Origin: Kingella denitrificans ATCC 33394
GTDB lineage: Bacteria > Pseudomonadota > Gammaproteobacteria > Burkholderiales > Neisseriaceae
Assembly (NCBI RefSeq): GCF_000190695.1
Contig: NZ_GL870929.1
Span: 1,296,253 to 1,343,916 of the forward strand
DNA: 47,664 nt
Direction of reading: 5' to 3'
Position numbers and translations under genes: made by a program. The notes beneath the pieces were generated by a model. That model searched no databases, had not been told where the DNA came from, and was given only the letters and a program-made list of their open reading frames with translations. Below, in pieces: positions 8,554 to 15,903 of this stretch; position 1 is the first letter of the stretch, and each line of letters opens with the position of its first letter.

Positions 8554-9912
8554 TTATCCAAAAAATAAACGGGTAATATCATTGAAAAATGCCAAAATCA
8601 TCATGGTCAGCATGGCGGCCAACCCCAGCCGCAGCCCCATGTCTTGAATACGTTTGCTCAACGGGCGGCCGCGCAGCAGTTCTATCGTATAAAAAACCAA
8701 ATGCCCGCCATCCAAAACGGGAATGGGCAGGAGGTTCATCACGCCCAGGCTGATGCTGACCAATGCCAAAAATTCCACATAAGGCTGCCAGCCGATTTGG
8801 GCGGTGGCGCCGGCCACTTCGGCAATGGTGAGCGGACCGGATATGTGGGACAGCGAGGCGTTACCGGTAATGAGTTTGCCAAAAAACGAGAACGTCATGC
8901 CAGAATAATCCGTCATTTTCTGCCAACCGTGCTGCAAGGCCTGCAGGCTGCTTGGTTGGTAGTGCACGCGGACTTGCTTGGCCCATTCTGGGTCGCTGCC
9001 CTGCCGCACGCCCGCCATGCCGATAATCTGGCTTTTGTCGGGCAACTCTATCGGCGTGGGCATGAGCTTCACCTGCATGGTGTCGTTGTCGCGCACGAAG
9101 CGCACGTCCAAATTCGCGCCGGCGTTTTCGCGGACGATTTTACTCCAACTCTCCCAAGTCGGCGTGGGCACGTTGTTGATGGCGATAATGCGGTCGCCCT
9201 TTTTCAGCCCTGCCCTGTCGGCGGCACTGCCGGGTTCCACCGCGCCAATCGCATCGGTGGTTTTAAAGGGCGACAGGCCGATGCTTTCGCGGCGTTTGGC
9301 AACGGCTTCGGCCTGTGGGCTGCCTACCGCGTCGATAATCCGTTGTGCAGGCTGCTTTTGTGCGGTTTGCACATCCACCGTTACCTTGCCGGCTTCCAAT
9401 TCCAAAATGATTTGGGTTTGCGCATCGGAAAAATGGCGGATGGGTTTGCCGTTCACGCGCAGGATTTGGTCGCCCGGCTGGAAACCGGCCTGCGCGGCAA
9501 TACTTTTGGGATACACCGTGCCCACCATTGGGCGCAGCTCATGGATACCGCCGATGCCGAAGCTGATCCAATACAGCAGCACGGCCAGCAGCAGATTGGT
9601 GAGCGGCCCTGCGGCCACGGTGGCGATGCGTTTGAGCGGATGTTGGCGGTCGAACGCATAAGGCAGGTCTTCTTCGGCCACATTGCCCTCGCGCGTATCG
9701 ACCATTTTAACATAGCCGCCCAGCGGAATCGGCGCCAGGCACCAATCGATATTGCGCCAGCGTTTGGTATAAAACGGCGTGCCGAAGCCAACCGAAAAGC
9801 GCAACACCTTGATGCCGCACAGGCGCGCCACCAGCAAATGCCCCAGTTCGTGCAGGCTGACCAGCAATAAAATGGCCGCCAAAAACGCCGCTAATGTGTA
9901 CAACAAAGACAA
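8554..9912 (-). CDS. rseP: Site-2 zinc metalloprotease RseP
   Basis: RseP is an inner-membrane protease that cuts transmembrane segments, including anti-sigma factors and leftover signal peptides. The protein has the zinc site HELGH at residues 21-25 in the first membrane helix, two PDZ domains (about residues 115-300) and a late LDGG motif (VLDGGH) with the third metal ligand. No ATG fits the N-terminus. I use TTG at 9912 (MSLLYTLAAF), which has a perfect AGGAG six bases upstream. This gives 452 residues and puts HELGH at the usual distance. The longer open frame to 9954 is DUS-derived. It is first in the cluster with bamA and skp. Confidence 0.93.
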   Translation of the reverse strand: MSLLYTLAAFLAAILLLVSLHELGHLLVARLCGIKVLRFSVGFGTPFYTKRWRNIDWCLAPIPLGGYVKMVDTREGNVAEEDLPYAFDRQHPLKRIATVAAGPLTNLLLAVLLYWISFGIGGIHELRPMVGTVYPKSIAAQAGFQPGDQILRVNGKPIRHFSDAQTQIILELEAGKVTVDVQTAQKQPAQRIIDAVGSPQAEAVAKRRESIGLSPFKTTDAIGAVEPGSAADRAGLKKGDRIIAINNVPTPTWESWSKIVRENAGANLDVRFVRDNDTMQVKLMPTPIELPDKSQIIGMAGVRQGSDPEWAKQVRVHYQPSSLQALQHGWQKMTDYSGMTFSFFGKLITGNASLSHISGPLTIAEVAGATAQIGWQPYVEFLALVSISLGVMNLLPIPVLDGGHLVFYTIELLRGRPLSKRIQDMGLRLGLAAMLTMMILAFFNDITRLFFG

Positions 9913-9938
9913 AGAAAACTCCTGAAATACAGCTTGGT

Positions 9939-9970
9939 TGCAGGCTGCTTCCAATGTGCAGGCTGCTTTT
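9939..9970. repeat. Two tandem DUS copies upstream of rseP
   Basis: TGCAGGCTGCTT at 9939-9950 and GTGCAGGCTGCTTTT at 9956-9970 are two uptake sequences in the same orientation, so they cannot form the usual hairpin. They lie in the gap between the divergent rseP and emrA genes. A third copy in the opposite orientation is at 10087-10098. Confidence 0.7.
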
Positions 9971-10105
9971 ATCCTTGAGGGATGACCGATAGAAACACAG
10001 CTAGAATAACAGCTTTATGCCATTTTGTGTATGTTTTGCAGCCACAGTTTACCACAGCATCGGCAAACGCGCCCGCGCGCAAAAAAAGCAGCCTGCAATT
10101 TACAT

Positions 10106-10136
10106 TTGCGTATGTATGTTTATAGGATTATAATCC
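10106..10136 (+). promoter_or_regulatory. emrAB promoter with palindromic -10 region
   Basis: TTGCGT (10106-10111) and a perfect TATAAT (10129-10134) are separated by 17 bp, about 75 bp before emrA. The -10 box sits inside the perfect palindrome GGATTATAATCC (10125-10136). A dimeric repressor could bind there and block RNA polymerase, as MarR or TetR proteins do at efflux promoters. The operator role is inference. Confidence 0.6.
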
Positions 10137-10210
10137 TCCCCAATTCATCCGACACACGAAGCGCACAGCCGAACAGTGCGCTTTATTCATATATCACACA
10201 GGTAAACACA

Positions 10211-11395
10211 ATGACAGAATCCACACGCACACCGCGCCGCAACAAGACACCGCTGCTGGTGCTGACCTTGATTTTCGCCGCCATCGGCATTTATTGGGGC
10301 GTGAAGCACTTCGGCACATGGCAATATCAGGAAAGCTCCGAAAACGCTTATGTGAACGGGCATCTGGTGCAGATTTCCGCACAGATTCCCGGCCGCGTCA
10401 GCCAGATTCTGGTGGACGACAACGACACCGTTCAGGCCGGGCAGGTGCTGGCGGTGCTGGACGACAACAACGCCGTGCTGGCATTGGAAAAAGCGCGCAG
10501 CCAGCTGATTCAGGCGGTGCGCCAAAACGCGCGGCTGCATTCGTCCGTGAACGCGGCGCAGGCACAATCGGCGGCGCAACTGGCCGACGTGAAGCGCGCC
10601 CAAGTCGCCGTGCAGAAAGCCGAAGCCGACTGGAAACGCCGCGAAGCCCTGCGCGGTGTCGATGCCGTATCGGCGGAAGAAGCGGCGCACGCCAAAAACG
10701 CTTTGGACAACGCCCGCGCCACATTGCAGGCTGCACAGGCCGCAGCACGTTCCGCCAAAGCGCAGGAACAGGCGCAACGCGACGCGGTGGGCAACGCCGT
10801 GCCTTTGGAACAGCAGCCCGACGTATTGGCGGCGGCCAGCCAGTTTAAAGAAGCATGGCTGGCGGTGCGGCGCACGCAAATTGTCGCGCCCGTGTCGGGA
10901 CAAGTCGCCAAACGCAGCGTGCAGCTGGGTCAGCAAATCGGCGCGGGCGCACCGTTGATGGCGATTGTGCCGATGACGGAATTGTGGGTGGACGTGAATT
11001 TCAAAGAAACGCAGCTGGCGAATATCAAAGTCGGCCAAAGCGTGGATTTGGTATCGGATTTTTACGGCGATGACGTGAAATTCAAAGGCGTTGTGCAAGG
11101 CTTGTCGGCCGGCACGGGCAGCGCGTTTTCCCTGCTGCCGGCGCAAAACGCCACGGGCAACTGGATTAAGGTGGTGCAGCGCGTTCCGGTGCGCGTGCTG
11201 CTGGACAAACAGGAATTGGCGGCACATCCGCTGCGTATCGGCCTGTCGATGCACGCGGTGGTGGACACGCGCCAAGCCGGTCAGCTGGTCAATGCGGCCA
11301 CACCGAAACGCAACAGCGCGCCGGTTTCGATTCCGGTGGAAGATTTGTCGCAGGCCGATAAATTGGTCGCCGAGATTATTGCTGCCAACCGTTAA
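10211..11395 (+). CDS. emrA: Efflux pump membrane-fusion protein, EmrA/FarA type
   Basis: This is the periplasmic adaptor of a tripartite multidrug efflux pump, linking the inner-membrane EmrB transporter to an outer-membrane channel. The 394-residue protein has one N-terminal membrane anchor (about residues 15-35), then the split lipoyl domain (AYVNGHLVQISAQIPGRV near 52-70). An Ala- and Gln-rich helical hairpin (about 95-200) and a beta-barrel domain follow. The start at 10211 has AGGT upstream; the open frame continues upstream to 10025 through a promoter and a DUS, so that part is not coding. In Neisseria the equivalent FarAB pump exports long-chain fatty acids; the substrate here is not shown. 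Confidence 0.9.
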   Translation: MTESTRTPRRNKTPLLVLTLIFAAIGIYWGVKHFGTWQYQESSENAYVNGHLVQISAQIPGRVSQILVDDNDTVQAGQVLAVLDDNNAVLALEKARSQLIQAVRQNARLHSSVNAAQAQSAAQLADVKRAQVAVQKAEADWKRREALRGVDAVSAEEAAHAKNALDNARATLQAAQAAARSAKAQEQAQRDAVGNAVPLEQQPDVLAAASQFKEAWLAVRRTQIVAPVSGQVAKRSVQLGQQIGAGAPLMAIVPMTELWVDVNFKETQLANIKVGQSVDLVSDFYGDDVKFKGVVQGLSAGTGSAFSLLPAQNATGNWIKVVQRVPVRVLLDKQELAAHPLRIGLSMHAVVDTRQAGQLVNAATPKRNSAPVSIPVEDLSQADKLVAEIIAANR

Positions 11396-11401
11396 TGGAA
11401 T

Positions 11402-11441
11402 GTGCAGGCTGCTTTTGGCGGGTTTCAAAAGCAGCCTGCAC
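11402..11441 (+). terminator. Inverted DUS pair between emrA and emrB
   Basis: GTGCAGGCTGCTTTTG (11402-11417) pairs with CAAAAGCAGCCTGCAC (11426-11441) around an 8-nt loop, starting six bases after the emrA stop. It lies inside a two-gene operon, so it may reduce emrB expression relative to emrA rather than end the transcript completely. Confidence 0.55.
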
Positions 11442-11470
11442 GGGTTATCCCCCCGTTCTGAAAGATATTT

Positions 11471-12997
11471 ATGTCATCACAACCCAAATATTTAAGCGGC
11501 CTGCCTTTGGTGTTGCTGACAATGGCGCTGTCGCTGGCCGTATTCATGGAAGTGTTGGACACCACCATTGCCAACGTTGCCCTGCCGCACATTGCGGGCG
11601 ACTTGGGCGCAGCCACATCGCAAGGCACATGGGTGATTACTTCGTTTGCCGTGGCCAATGCCATTTCCGTGCCGCTCACCGGCTGGGTGGCGCGCCGCTT
11701 CGGCGAAGTGCGGCTGTTTTTGACCGCCGTGCTGATGTTCGTCATCACTTCGTGGCTGTGCGGCATTGCCCACAACCTCACCGCGCTGATTCTTTTCCGC
11801 ACGCTGCAAGGCCTGTTCACCGGCCCGCTCATTCCGTTGTCGCAAAGCCTGCTTCTGGCCGCCTATCCGCCGCACCGCCGCCACCTTGCCCTCGCCTTTT
11901 GGGGCATGACGGTGATTACCGCACCGATTCTGGGGCCGATTATCGGCGGCTATATCAGCGACCGCGTCCAATGGGGCTGGATTTTCTTCATCAACGTGCC
12001 CATCGGCATCCTCGCCTTCCTGCTGGCGCGGCATTTCTTGAACGGCCGCGAAACCCAAACCGAGCGCCATCCCATCGACACGGTGGGGTTGGTGCTGATG
12101 GTGCTGGGCGTCGGCAGCCTGCAATTCGTGCTCGACCACGGCCGCGAAGTCGATTGGTTTTCGTCCAACCTGATTGTCGCCATGTCGGTGGTGGCGGTGG
12201 TGGCACTGTCATATTTCATCGTGTGGGAACTGGGTACGCAAAACCCGATTGTCGATTTGCATTTGTTTAAAGAGCGCAATTTCACCGTCGGCACGCTGTG
12301 CCTGAGTTTGGCGTTTTTCCTGTATATGGGCACGGTCATGCTGCTGCCCATGCTGCTGCAAACCCAGTTGGGCTACACGGCGACTTGGTCGGGGTTGGCC
12401 GTCGCCCCTGTCGGCATCATGCCGGTGCTGCTCGCCCCCATCATCGGCAAACTGGGCAGCCGGCTGGATATGCGCTGGGTGGTCACATTCAGCTTTGTGA
12501 TGTATGCCGTCTGCTTCTGGTGGCGTTCGGAACTGACCGCGCAAATCGATTTCTGGGGCATTGTGCTGCCGCAGTTTTTCCTGGGCTTTGCCATGGGCAC
12601 GTTCTTTCTGCCGCTTTCCGCCATCACATTGGCCGGCATGGAAGGCAGCCGCATTGCCAGCGCCAGCAGCCTGTCGAACTTCACGCGCGTGCTAGCGGGC
12701 GCGGTCGGCTCGTCCGTCGCCATCACCCTGTGGGAAAAGCGCGAAGCCTTCCACCACGCGCGCCTTGCCGAAAACTTTACCCCATTCAGCCAGCAAACAG
12801 CCATGCTGCAATCCTTGCAGGAAACGGGCATCAGCAGCGCGCAAAGCTACGGCATTGCCGCCACCCAAATCACCCAGCAAGGCTTCATTATCTCGGCGGC
12901 GGAACTGTTTTACGTCTCTTCGGGCCTGTTCCTGTTCCTGATTATTCTGGTGTGGCAGGCCAAACCGCCGTTCGGCGCGCCGTCGGGCGGACATTGA
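11471..12997 (+). CDS. emrB: Drug:H+ antiporter, EmrB/FarB type (DHA2 family)
   Basis: EmrB is a proton-driven exporter of the major facilitator superfamily with 14 membrane segments. The 508-residue length is typical. Visible signatures are LDTTIANVALPHIAGDLG in helix 1, the motif-A-like GWVARRFGEVR loop, and the motif C run ITAPILGPIIGGYI in helix 5. The start at 11471 has GAAAG seven bases upstream. It is paired with emrA and is followed by a DUS terminator. By analogy with FarB it could export fatty acids or other hydrophobic compounds; this is not proven by sequence. Confidence 0.92.
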   Translation: MSSQPKYLSGLPLVLLTMALSLAVFMEVLDTTIANVALPHIAGDLGAATSQGTWVITSFAVANAISVPLTGWVARRFGEVRLFLTAVLMFVITSWLCGIAHNLTALILFRTLQGLFTGPLIPLSQSLLLAAYPPHRRHLALAFWGMTVITAPILGPIIGGYISDRVQWGWIFFINVPIGILAFLLARHFLNGRETQTERHPIDTVGLVLMVLGVGSLQFVLDHGREVDWFSSNLIVAMSVVAVVALSYFIVWELGTQNPIVDLHLFKERNFTVGTLCLSLAFFLYMGTVMLLPMLLQTQLGYTATWSGLAVAPVGIMPVLLAPIIGKLGSRLDMRWVVTFSFVMYAVCFWWRSELTAQIDFWGIVLPQFFLGFAMGTFFLPLSAITLAGMEGSRIASASSLSNFTRVLAGAVGSSVAITLWEKREAFHHARLAENFTPFSQQTAMLQSLQETGISSAQSYGIAATQITQQGFIISAAELFYVSSGLFLFLIILVWQAKPPFGAPSGGH

Positions 12998-13016
12998 TTT
13001 TTTTCGGCAGACACGC

Positions 13017-13061
13017 AAAAAGCAGCCTGCACCTTGTTTTTCAGGGTGCAGGCTGCTTTTT
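13017..13061 (+). terminator. Inverted DUS terminator after emrB
   Basis: AAAAAGCAGCCTGCACC (13017-13033) pairs with GGTGCAGGCTGCTTTTT (13045-13061) as a 17-bp stem with an 11-nt loop and flanking T-run. It lies 20 bases after the emrB stop and separates emrB from the convergent waaA. Another single uptake sequence is at 13131-13142. Confidence 0.8.
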
Positions 13062-13153
13062 GTTCTTGGAACGGATAAGGGTGCGGATGCGTATTCAAAC
13101 ATGGCAGACACTGCGCTTTGCCGCCGAACAAAGCAGCCTGCACATCGCCCCAA

Positions 13154-14422
13154 TCAGCCCTTCCGCTTCACGCCGTCTTCAATCCGCTGTGCCATGCGCT
13201 CACTCGCGCCCTTGTGCTGCGCCACAAACTGCACGGCACGCTGCGCCAAAGCCACCGCTTCTTCGGGATTCTGCCACCAGCGGTACACCGTTTGCACCAG
13301 CTCGTCGGCAGACGCAATCTGCCGCGCCGCACCAAAGGCCAGCGATCCCGTGCAGGCTGCCTGAAAATTGTACACAGAAGTGCCGAACAGCACCGGCTTG
13401 CCGCACGACATCGGCTCGATAATGTTCTGGCAGCCCGTATCGACCAAACTGCCGCCCACAAACACCGCGTCCGCCAGCGCATAATACGCGAACATCTCGC
13501 CCATGCTGTCGCCCACCCACACCTGCGTGCCGGGGGCAACCGCTTCACCGCTGCTGCGCTTCTGCACCGTCAAACCCAGCGATTGCGCGCATTCCGCCGC
13601 CACACCGAAACGCTCGGGATGCCGCGGCACCAACACCAGCAAATCATCGGCGCAACCGTGCTGCCGCCATGCCCGCACGATTTCATGCGCCTCGTCCGTG
13701 CCGTCTTTTTCGCGCGTGCTGGCTGCCACAAACACGCGCCGCCGCCCCAACTGCCGCCGCCATTGCGCCGCCAGCTCGATTTTGTCTTCCGGCGGCGCAA
13801 TGTCGTATTTGCTGTTGCCGCACACCGAAACATTCGCCGCGCCCAGTTGCCGCAGCCGTTCCGCGTCTTCATCGGTTTGCGCCAGGCAGCCTGCAAGGGT
13901 TTGCAGCGCGGGGCGGATAAGCGCGTCAATCCGCCGGTAGCCGCGCGCCGATTTTTCCGACAGCCGCGCATTGGCGACAAACATCGGAATCTTTTGCCGA
14001 TGAGCTTCGTTCAGCAGGTTCGCCCACAATTCGGTTTCCATCACCACGCCGAACAAGGGGCGGTGCTCGCGCAGGAATTGCGCCACCCAATCGCGGCGGT
14101 CATACGGTAAATAGCGGCATTGCGCGTCGGGATAGAGCGCTTGCGCCGTTGCCCTGCCCGTGGGCGTCATTTGCGTGATGAGCAGCGGTGCATCGGGGAA
14201 ACGGCGGCGCAATGCGGCAATCAGCGGCTGCGCGGCGCGTGTTTCCCCCACCGACACGGCGTGCAGCCAAACCGCGTCGGTAACGGGCGAAGGATGCGGC
14301 TGCCCGAACCGTTCCGCCCAATGCTCCGCATAAGCAGGGTTCTTTTGGGCGCGGCGGCGCAGATAATAACGGATGACCGGCGGCGCAATCTGCCACAAAA
14401 TTTGATAAAACCAAGAAAGCAT
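13154..14422 (-). CDS. waaA: 3-deoxy-D-manno-octulosonic acid transferase
   Basis: WaaA (KdtA) adds Kdo to lipid A, the first step of LPS core assembly on the inner face of the inner membrane. The 422-residue protein has an N-terminal hydrophobic anchor (MLSWFYQILWQIAPPVIRYYL). The GT-B fold has the conserved WLHAVSVGETRAAQPLI motif near residue 55. METELWANLL near 125 includes the family Glu-Thr-Glu. The start at 14422 has GAGGG upstream; the frame extends further only through DUS sequence. Two stretches (NFQAAC and LAGCL) are encoded by embedded uptake-sequence variants. Confidence 0.94.
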   Translation of the reverse strand: MLSWFYQILWQIAPPVIRYYLRRRAQKNPAYAEHWAERFGQPHPSPVTDAVWLHAVSVGETRAAQPLIAALRRRFPDAPLLITQMTPTGRATAQALYPDAQCRYLPYDRRDWVAQFLREHRPLFGVVMETELWANLLNEAHRQKIPMFVANARLSEKSARGYRRIDALIRPALQTLAGCLAQTDEDAERLRQLGAANVSVCGNSKYDIAPPEDKIELAAQWRRQLGRRRVFVAASTREKDGTDEAHEIVRAWRQHGCADDLLVLVPRHPERFGVAAECAQSLGLTVQKRSSGEAVAPGTQVWVGDSMGEMFAYYALADAVFVGGSLVDTGCQNIIEPMSCGKPVLFGTSVYNFQAACTGSLAFGAARQIASADELVQTVYRWWQNPEEAVALAQRAVQFVAQHKGASERMAQRIEDGVKRKG

Positions 14423-14440
14423 TGTCCAGAACCCTCGCAA

Positions 14441-14483
14441 AAAAGCAGCCTGCACTCTGAAAACCAAAGTGCAGGCTGCTTTT
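14441..14483 (-). terminator. Inverted DUS terminator after laz
   Basis: AAAAGCAGCCTGCACT (14441-14456) pairs with AGTGCAGGCTGCTTTT (14468-14483). It is 17 bases beyond the laz stop and ends the laz message before waaA. Confidence 0.75.
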
Positions 14484-14499
14484 ATACAGCAATCAATGA

Positions 14500-15141
14500 T
14501 TATTTAACAGTCAATTTACCGTTCATCATTGCATAGTGGCCTGGGAATGAGCAGAAGTATTCGTATGCTTCGCCAGCTGCCAATTTAGACACGTCGAAAG
14601 TCAGAGTGTCTTCTTGACCGCCACCAATCAGTTTGGTGTGTGCAACTACGCGCTCATCGTTAGGTTTCACGAAGTTGTTTTCGATTTTTGCCGCAGCACC
14701 GTCAGCCAAAACGCCGTCTTTGTCGGCAGTTTTCGCGATAACTACGTTGTGACCCATTGCAGCGGCAGGCATTTTACCGTTGTGTTTCAATGTGATGCTG
14801 AACTGTTTGCAGCTTGAAGGCACAGTGATTTCTTTAGGATCGTATTTCATTGCATCGTCGCTGTCGATAGTGGCTTTGCAATCGCCGCTGGCAGCAGGTG
14901 CAGCGTCGGCAGTTTTCTCGGCAGGAGCAGCTTCAGATGCAGGTGCAGCCGGAGCAGCTTCGGAAGCGGCAGGTGCAGCTTCAGATGCAGGCGCAGCTTC
15001 GGAAGCAGGTGCAGCCTCAGAAGCAGGAGCGGCTTCAGATGCAGCAGCCGGAGTAGAAGAAGCAGCAGGAGCAGCAGGTTTTGAATCGCAAGCAGACAAA
15101 GACAAAGCGGCAGCCGCGATTAAAGACAGATACATTTTCAT
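14500..15141 (-). CDS. laz: Lipid-modified azurin (H.8-type outer-membrane lipoprotein)
   Basis: This is a type I blue-copper electron carrier anchored to the membrane by lipid. In Neisseria, Laz serves respiratory electron transfer and peroxide defence. The 213-residue precursor has a lipoprotein signal with lipobox LSAC (Cys18). Next comes an Ala/Pro/Ser/Glu-rich linker of tandem AAPASE-like pentapeptide repeats (about 35-70), then an azurin domain. Copper ligands are visible as His in AMGHNVV and Cys, His and Met in YFCSFPGHYAMMNG. Upstream are GAGGAA and a strong promoter with a leader of about 107 nt. The repeat length could vary by slippage or recombination. Confidence 0.95.
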   Translation of the reverse strand: MKMYLSLIAAAALSLSACDSKPAAPAASSTPAAASEAAPASEAAPASEAAPASEAAPAASEAAPAAPASEAAPAEKTADAAPAASGDCKATIDSDDAMKYDPKEITVPSSCKQFSITLKHNGKMPAAAMGHNVVIAKTADKDGVLADGAAAKIENNFVKPNDERVVAHTKLIGGGQEDTLTFDVSKLAAGEAYEYFCSFPGHYAMMNGKLTVK

Positions 15142-15224
15142 AATTCAATTTCCTCGGATGGAGAGTTAAAACAAAAAAAGATTTACAAAACACATCAGAT
15201 ATCTGGTCGGCCAAAATAGGTCAT

Positions 15225-15239
15225 GCGTTTCATAAACGC
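15225..15239. promoter_or_regulatory. Inverted repeat in the laz leader
   Basis: GCGTTTCATAAACGC is a 6-bp inverted repeat around three bases, about ten bases downstream of the predicted laz transcription start. A second palindrome, CAGATATCTG, lies at 15196-15205. Either could be an operator or an RNA hairpin. No regulator is encoded next to it, so the role is open. Confidence 0.4.
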
Positions 15240-15254
15240 AGTTATGCTGCGCGC

Positions 15255-15283
15255 ATAATACTTGGCACATTGTTTCGTGTCAA
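15255..15283 (-). promoter_or_regulatory. Strong promoter of laz
   Basis: On the minus strand a consensus TTGACA (15278-15283) and TATTAT (15255-15260) are 17 bp apart. This is one of the best promoter matches in the window, consistent with an abundant protein. Confidence 0.75.
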
Positions 15284-15307
15284 TAGACAGTAAAATCTTG
15301 TAAACAC

Positions 15308-15751
15308 TTATTCGGGTTCGGACAAATGCTGCGCGAGCCGCTGCAATGCCTGCGACAGCTTGGGCGATGCCGCCACTTTCTGCGCCGTCTGTTCCAGCAT
15401 TTGCGCCACTTGCGGGTCGGACGGGCGGCTGACGGGCGCTTTCGGCGCAATGTTGCGCGGTTGCAGATACACTTGGATTTGGCGGATATGCGGATTGATT
15501 TCCTGAATTTTCGGCAGCAGTGCAGGCAGCATCATTTTCAGGCGCGACGCCATGGCGGGCATATCGGCGTGCAACACCAGCGTTTGCTGCTCGATGCACG
15601 ACACATGGAAATGCGCGTGCAAATTGGCCGGCAGCCACGATTTGAGCCGCCGGTCCAATTCGTTGAAATACTGGGACAAGCGCACCAAATTGTGCAGTTC
15701 GCTGTTAAATGCGCGGTCTTTGCTTTGGCGGCAGTTCGGAATCAGTTCCAT
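15308..15751 (-). CDS. DciA-like DUF721 protein
   Basis: The 147-residue protein resembles the DUF721 family, whose studied members (DciA) load or assist the replicative helicase DnaB in bacteria lacking DnaC. The N-terminal half has the family look: an early helical stretch (LHNLVRLSQYFNELDRRLKSWLP) and a beta region (HFHVSCIEQQTLVLHADMPAMASRLKMMLPALL). The C-terminal half is a Pro/Gln-rich linker and helices. The start at 15751 has AGAG upstream; the frame extends further but through the glmS promoter region. It is divergent from glmS. The family assignment is from pattern recognition only. Confidence 0.65.
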   Translation of the reverse strand: MELIPNCRQSKDRAFNSELHNLVRLSQYFNELDRRLKSWLPANLHAHFHVSCIEQQTLVLHADMPAMASRLKMMLPALLPKIQEINPHIRQIQVYLQPRNIAPKAPVSRPSDPQVAQMLEQTAQKVAASPKLSQALQRLAQHLSEPE

Positions 15752-15816
15752 CGGTTCTCTGCGGGGATTGGGTTGGCGGATTATATACCCAATTGGATTT
15801 TGCCGCGGCGGATTGC

Positions 15817-15825
15817 TGCTATAAT
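15817..15825 (+). promoter_or_regulatory. Extended -10 promoter of glmS
   Basis: TGCTATAAT is a perfect extended -10 box, 79 bases before the glmS ATG. The -35 region is weak (TTTTGC at 15798-15803, 16-bp spacer), which extended -10 promoters tolerate. A DUS copy (15840-15854) lies in the transcribed leader. Confidence 0.55.
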
Positions 15826-15903
15826 GCGGCGTTTTCAAAGTGCAGGCTGCTTTTGAGAGTCAAACGGCCTGTTTCCGTTCAATCAGATACTAAGGAACAG
15901 TTT

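Noticed and set aside
12298..13422. 374-codon plus-strand frame over the end of emrB and waaA
   Set aside because: It crosses a terminator and two real genes in other frames.
15826..15903. glmS ribozyme or riboswitch in the glmS leader
   Set aside because: The leader is under 80 nt and holds only a DUS and a ribosome site.
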